Source of the DNA: Spirochaetota bacterium | GTDB lineage: Bacteria > Spirochaetota > UBA4802 > UBA5368 | NCBI GenBank assembly: GCA_025457965.1 | Contig: JALOTJ010000016.1 | Location: 1 to 38,441, forward strand | Direction of reading: 5' to 3' | DNA length: 38,441 bases | Shown: piece after piece, positions 36,201 through 38,441 of the stretch | Position numbering within the stretch: the first letter of the stretch is position 1 | Layout: each line of letters opens with the position of its first letter | Notes under the pieces: model-generated | Told to the model about the DNA's origin: nothing | The model's input: the letters and a program-made list of their open reading frames with translations, nothing else | Database searches by the model: none | Translations under genes and position numbers: made by a program

Positions 36201-36492
36201 CCTGGACCTCTCGTACGACGATGCGAAGCGCTCCGGGAGGCTTCGCACGCGCGCCGAACTCGAGGAGGCGATCATCCATGGCGCGGTCAAGCGCATCCGC
36301 CCAAAAATCATGACGGTCGGCTCGGCCATGCTGGGCCTCATGCCGATCATGTGGTCCATGGGAACAGGTGCTGACGTAATGAAGCGGATCGCCGCACCGA
36401 TGGTCGGCGGGCTCGCCACGTCCTTTTTACTGGAGCTCCTGGTATATCCGGCGGTCTACCTGCTCTGGAGAAAACGCGAGCTGCGGCTGTAG
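33250..36492 (+). CDS. CusA/CzcA-family heavy-metal RND efflux pump
   Basis: The 1080-residue protein has full RND layout: TM1 near residues 13-30, PDLSDTQVIIYSRW, six TM segments around 335-530, and the second half to LVYPAVYLLWRKRELRL. The Met residues used by CusA for Cu(I)/Ag(I) appear conserved: SEFMPPLNEG, APFSMMETT and GRIDMLTTG. The proton-relay region is IGVLVDGAIVEVENAYKKLE. The start is a rare TTG at 33250, overlapping the cusB-like stop (TTGA); MIKKLIHFSAYNRLLV fits the family start. It exports metal from periplasm or cytosol across the outer membrane, driven by protons. Confidence 0.92.
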   Translation: MIKKLIHFSAYNRLLVIFVVAAAIVYSLYTMKNIPLDAIPDLSDTQVIIYSRWDRSPDIIEDQVTYPIISSLLGAPKVKTIRGFSDFGFSYVYVIFEDGTDLYWARSRVIEYLSKIQGSLPPGVKTEMGPDATGVGWVYQYALVDKAGTHDLSKIRAYQDWYLRLALQSVQGVAEVASIGGFEKQYQVIVDPNRLQSFGVSLMDVMEAIRSNNNEAGGRLVEFSGREFMVRARGYIKSTEELARVAVKAGPGGTPVLLGSVATVTTGPQLRRGVADFNGTGDTVGGIVVIRHKENALNVIERVKEKIEEIKPSFPEGVELVTVYDRSDLILRSIDTLKHELILAMIIVSLVILLFLWHIPSALVPIITIPVAVVLAFIPMYHANISSNIMSLSGIAISIGVLVDGAIVEVENAYKKLELWIENGRKGDFHEVRLEALMEVGPSVFFSLLVIAVSFLPIFTLVDQEGRLFTPLAWTKTLTIAIAALLAVTLDPAVRMLFSRVDPFKFRSRRLSGAMNAVFVGTYYPEEKHPVSKILFRIYEGPCRWVLAHPLKTIGTAFLMVAVSIPVYFKLGSEFMPPLNEGTILYMPTTLPGISVTETYRLLVTQDRLLASFPEVQSVYGKAGRAETSTDPAPFSMMETTVVLKPADQWREKKRWYSSWAPEPLKALLRPVWHDRISYEELITEMDTALRIPGVSNAWTMPIKGRIDMLTTGVRTPIGIKVFGPDLNEIQRVGESIEKLLYNLRGTRSVFAERVGGGYYLDIEPKRDSLARYGLSIADVQDVVMNGIGGDTLSVAIEGRERYSINLRYPRELRSDLESMGRVLVTTKGGVHVPLRELADLKLSYGPSMIRDENGMLAGYVYVDVAGRDIGSYVDEAKKIVSDSVKLPTGYSLAWSGQYENMQRVRARLAVIIPITLFFIFLLLYLNTRSAVKTGIVMLAVPFSAIGAIWLMYLLGYQVSIAAWVGIIALMGLDAETGVFMLLFLDLSYDDAKRSGRLRTRAELEEAIIHGAVKRIRPKIMTVGSAMLGLMPIMWSMGTGADVMKRIAAPMVGGLATSFLLELLVYPAVYLLWRKRELRL

Positions 36493-36676
36493 CGATGTTC
36501 GAGATCGGCAACAGGTGATGCCGAAAATACCCTCTGGCGATTGAACGCGTGCGGTTCAGCTCCATCAATTCCTGCTTGATTATTCCACTCCGCCCCCTGA
36601 TATTTATTCCCGACACCGGCGTACGCCTCGTGCGCCCTGTCACCATCACCGACAGTATCTCGAGGGAGGGATCAAC

Positions 36677-37045
36677 ATGAGAACATTGCCTGTTATCTTC
36701 CTGTGCTTTTTCACAATTGCCATCGCAGCCTGCGGCGGGAAACCCGCACCGCCGAAAGGCGAGAAGTGGGGCGCATATCGCACGGCCATACTCGAAAAGC
36801 ACGCTGTCGACATCGATAACTTCAGGGACCAGCTCCCCGGCGGGCTCGCCGACGGGCAGGACATTACGAAGTACGATCTCGACCAGCTCCTCCTGGGCAT
36901 AAAAATCGAGATGGAACACACCTCGGAGAAGCTTAAGGCGCTCGAGATCTCAACCGACCACCTCGAGGAAATACCCGACTACTACACGCGCCTGGAGGAG
37001 ATGGAAGAGCAGTACGAGCGCGAAGTTAAGGCCGCGAAGAAATAA
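36677..37045 (+). CDS. Small lipoprotein with DUF5661-like region
   Basis: The 122-residue protein has a lipoprotein signal peptide with lipobox IAAC (Cys 19) followed by GGK. The mature part is short and helical. Its C-terminal half, LLLGIKIEMEHT then STDHLEEIPDYYTRLEEMEE, resembles the small DUF5661 family (G-x-x-x-E-x-E-H-T and HL-x-E-x-PDYY-x-x-L). Function is unknown. GGAGGG lies 6 bases before the ATG. It is 184 bases after the efflux pump and probably has its own promoter, so a link to metal export is not shown. Confidence 0.75.
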   Translation: MRTLPVIFLCFFTIAIAACGGKPAPPKGEKWGAYRTAILEKHAVDIDNFRDQLPGGLADGQDITKYDLDQLLLGIKIEMEHTSEKLKALEISTDHLEEIPDYYTRLEEMEEQYEREVKAAKK

Positions 37046-37187
37046 TGCCGAGTCGAAAAGCCCGATGACGTATTCCATCTGTCGCACGTACAGGCTCGCG
37101 CCTCCGATCAAAGTGCTGGTGCCGCAGTACCGGCGCATGAAGGGCCGCGCCGATTGAACGAACCCACAAACAGGAGGACCGTCCACC

Positions 37188-37478
37188 ATGTTCCAGTCAT
37201 TGCGTGATCTCGAGGCCAGCCTCGGAGAGTTCGAACGGGCCATCGGCCAGAAGCGCGTCGAGCTCGACGATATCTTCATCTGGCTCAACAAGTACGTCCG
37301 CGCCGTCTTTTCCTCCGGCGCAAAATCGAAAAAAGGCGACGAGCTCACCGTGCCGCTGGATGCCGCGTTCAATATCGCCATCCAGCTGTTTAAAATGATC
37401 GACGCCGGCGAGGACGGCCTCGACGACAAACTGGCCGAGGAGCTCGAGAAGATCAGGGTGAAGTACCTGGGGCAATAG
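37188..37478 (+). CDS. Hypothetical small cytoplasmic protein, 96 residues
   Basis: It has a strong ribosome site (ACAGGAGG, 10 bases before the ATG) and good codon use, so it is probably real. The sequence is helical and charged, with amphipathic segments (SLRDLEASLGEFERAIGQKR) and a central DAAFNIAIQLFKMIDAGEDG. No signal peptide, membrane segment, cysteine or known motif is visible. I do not recognise the family. It lies alone between the lipoprotein gene and the TetR gene. Confidence 0.7.
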   Translation: MFQSLRDLEASLGEFERAIGQKRVELDDIFIWLNKYVRAVFSSGAKSKKGDELTVPLDAAFNIAIQLFKMIDAGEDGLDDKLAEELEKIRVKYLGQ

Positions 37479-37482
37479 ATGC

Positions 37483-37495
37483 CCCCGGCCCGGGG
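37483..37495 (+). terminator. Weak hairpin after the 96-residue protein gene
   Basis: CCCCG and CGGGG arms around a 3-nt loop, followed by TCGTTT; short and without a proper T-run. Confidence 0.25.
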
Positions 37496-37537
37496 TCGTT
37501 TCCAGTCGCGATTTATGCATCAAGGCGCGTATCATGA

Positions 37538-37582
37538 TTGACATTTTTCCAGGCGGCATAATAATGTACCAAACAGTCGGTA
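37538..37582 (+). promoter_or_regulatory. Promoter and probable operator of the TetR gene
   Basis: A consensus TTGACA (37538-37543) and AATAAT (37560-37565) are 16 bases apart. Immediately after comes an inverted repeat TACC-N8-GGTA (37567-37582) covering the predicted start point. Its place suits autorepression by the TetR protein. The ATG at 37586 is only about 14 bases beyond the predicted start point and has no ribosome site. Confidence 0.6.
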
Positions 37583-37585
37583 TAT

Positions 37586-38239
37586 ATGGCGACGATACAG
37601 ATAGATAAAAGCAAGGGAGACCGCACGCGCGAACGCGTCATCGACGCCACCGCCTCCCTGATAAACGCGAGGGGCCTGGCCGGAACCAGCGTGGGCGACA
37701 TCATCGAGGCGACGGGCGTCAAAAAGGGTAACCTCTACTTTCATTTCGGAAGCAAGGAGGAGATCGGCATCGCCGTGCTCGAAAAGGCCCGGCGTGAATA
37801 CTTCGGCTATCTTGCAGATAACGCCCGTGGCGACAGCCCGCTCGCGCGCCTTAACGGCGTAATCGATGCGGTGGCCCGCTTCCATCGAAAAACGGGCTTC
37901 ACCGGCGGCTGCATCTTCGGGAACACGGCGCTCGAGACCGGCGACTCCAACCCCCGCTTTGCCGCCTTCGTGCGCGCCGTGTTCGACGAGTGGACCGGGC
38001 TGCTCGCCCGACTTCTTGCCGGGGCGCGCGATGCCGGAGAGATTCCGAATACGATCGAACCGACCGCTTTCGCGCGGCTTATCGTGGCCTCGCTGGAGGG
38101 AGGCATCATGATGGCGCGCCTCAGCAAAAACGAGCGCGACCTCATCCAGTGCATCGACGCCATACGATCAGCGCTCGGCATGTCGGCGACCACCCCGGGC
38201 CGCCGTGACATCACCCGCAAAGGAAAGGAAAAATGCTAA
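37586..38239 (+). CDS. TetR/AcrR-family transcriptional regulator
   Basis: The 217-residue protein has a TetR helix-turn-helix at residues 12-58 (RERVIDATASLINARGLAGT, then VGDIIEATGVKKGNLYFHFG and SKEEIG). A ligand-binding helical domain follows (GGCIFGNTALETGDSNPRF), of the kind seen in TetR_C-type regulators. The message looks nearly leaderless. An inverted repeat over its start point suggests it represses itself and the following gene. The stop overlaps the next start by 7 bases (ATGCTAA), so the two form one unit. The inducer is unknown. Confidence 0.87.
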   Translation: MATIQIDKSKGDRTRERVIDATASLINARGLAGTSVGDIIEATGVKKGNLYFHFGSKEEIGIAVLEKARREYFGYLADNARGDSPLARLNGVIDAVARFHRKTGFTGGCIFGNTALETGDSNPRFAAFVRAVFDEWTGLLARLLAGARDAGEIPNTIEPTAFARLIVASLEGGIMMARLSKNERDLIQCIDAIRSALGMSATTPGRRDITRKGKEKC

Positions 38240-38441
38240 CCAGGGAACGTATAACAGAAGAGGCGCGTCGCCTCGGATTCGTCGACATAGGGTTTACGAC
38301 CACCGACCCCTTCGACAGTCACCTCGAATACCTCGAAAAAAACCGGGAGGCCTACGAATGGGCACCGAAGCTCGGCCTTGATCTTTTCAAAGGCGCCGAT
38401 CCGCGCACGGTGATGCCGGAGGCGAAAAGCATCATCGTTCT
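38233..38441 (+). CDS. Epoxyqueuosine reductase-like iron-sulfur protein, N-terminal part
   Basis: Only the first 69 codons are in the window; the frame is open at the edge. The start EEARRLGFVDIGFTTTDPF then LGLDLFKGADPRTVMPEAKS matches the N-terminus of QueG-like/4Fe-4S double-cluster proteins (DUF1730 region). The cobalamin and cluster-binding parts would lie beyond the window. AGGAAAGG precedes the ATG. Co-transcription with a TetR regulator suggests it is an inducible relative of QueG rather than the housekeeping enzyme; that is inference. Confidence 0.65.
   Translation, partial: MLTRERITEEARRLGFVDIGFTTTDPFDSHLEYLEKNREAYEWAPKLGLDLFKGADPRTVMPEAKSIIV

Noticed and set aside
37065-37157. 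30-codon ORF between the lipoprotein and the 96-residue protein
   Set aside because: No ribosome site and no sign of coding bias; likely chance.
1-38441. Mobile elements, CRISPR, tRNA or rRNA genes
   Set aside because: No transposase, integrase, spaced direct repeats or tRNA-like cloverleaf was seen by reading; a covariance-model scan could still find a small RNA.

Overview
This 38.4 kb window is a gene-dense bacterial chromosome segment with high GC and many overlapping start/stop codons. The organism is a diderm: there is a TolC-type outer-membrane channel with an RND pump, a lipoprotein, and a CsgG-like secreted protein. ADP-forming acyl-CoA synthetase, ETF and enoyl-CoA hydratase genes suggest fatty-acid or organic-acid catabolism. 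The gene mix would suit a spirochaete (Leptospira/Turneriella-like) or a desulfobacterial or myxococcal lineage, but no marker gene settles this. I saw no tRNA, rRNA, CRISPR array or intact insertion sequence.

Layout. (1) 1-2650: 3' part of an ADP-forming acyl-CoA synthetase, the decayed remnant of a response-regulator/PAS sensor gene, and a small secreted six-cysteine protein. (2) 2721-8217, minus strand: a coupled sucrose operon (fructokinase, sucrose-phosphate synthase fused to a phosphatase, sucrose synthase) that can both make and cleave sucrose. (3) 8396-14125: an acetyltransferase, a methyltransferase, an NfeD/stomatin membrane pair, etfBA and an enoyl-CoA hydratase. (4) 14125-17758: two divergent secreted proteins, one of 873 residues with no recognised family. 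(5) 17783-23024, minus strand: aat, clpA, clpS and bpt, which together form the bacterial N-degron pathway, preceded by fdhD and an IscU-like scaffold gene. (6) 23283-25451: a penicillin-acylase-family hydrolase without a signal peptide, with two inverted repeats upstream. (7) 25598-30098: a sulfur operon (cysK, a 32-codon small ORF, a LarE-like sulfur transferase, an Rrf2 regulator with IscR-type cysteines, an O-acetylhomoserine sulfhydrylase, a TcdA-like adenylating enzyme) behind a promoter that overlaps a perfect 14-bp-arm palindrome. (8) 30294-36492: a Cus-type metal efflux operon (YHS protein, CusC-, CusB- and CusA-like). (9) 36677-38441: a lipoprotein, an orphan small protein, a TetR regulator with its own promoter and operator, and the start of a QueG-like iron-sulfur protein.

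The most interesting unit is the sulfur operon. A putative Fe-S (or thiol) sensing Rrf2 repressor is co-transcribed with cysK and an apparently cluster-type LarE, and a near-ideal operator sits on the promoter. It also contains an unannotated, translationally coupled 32-residue ORF. The complete N-degron cluster and the self-contained sucrose cycle are the next clearest systems.
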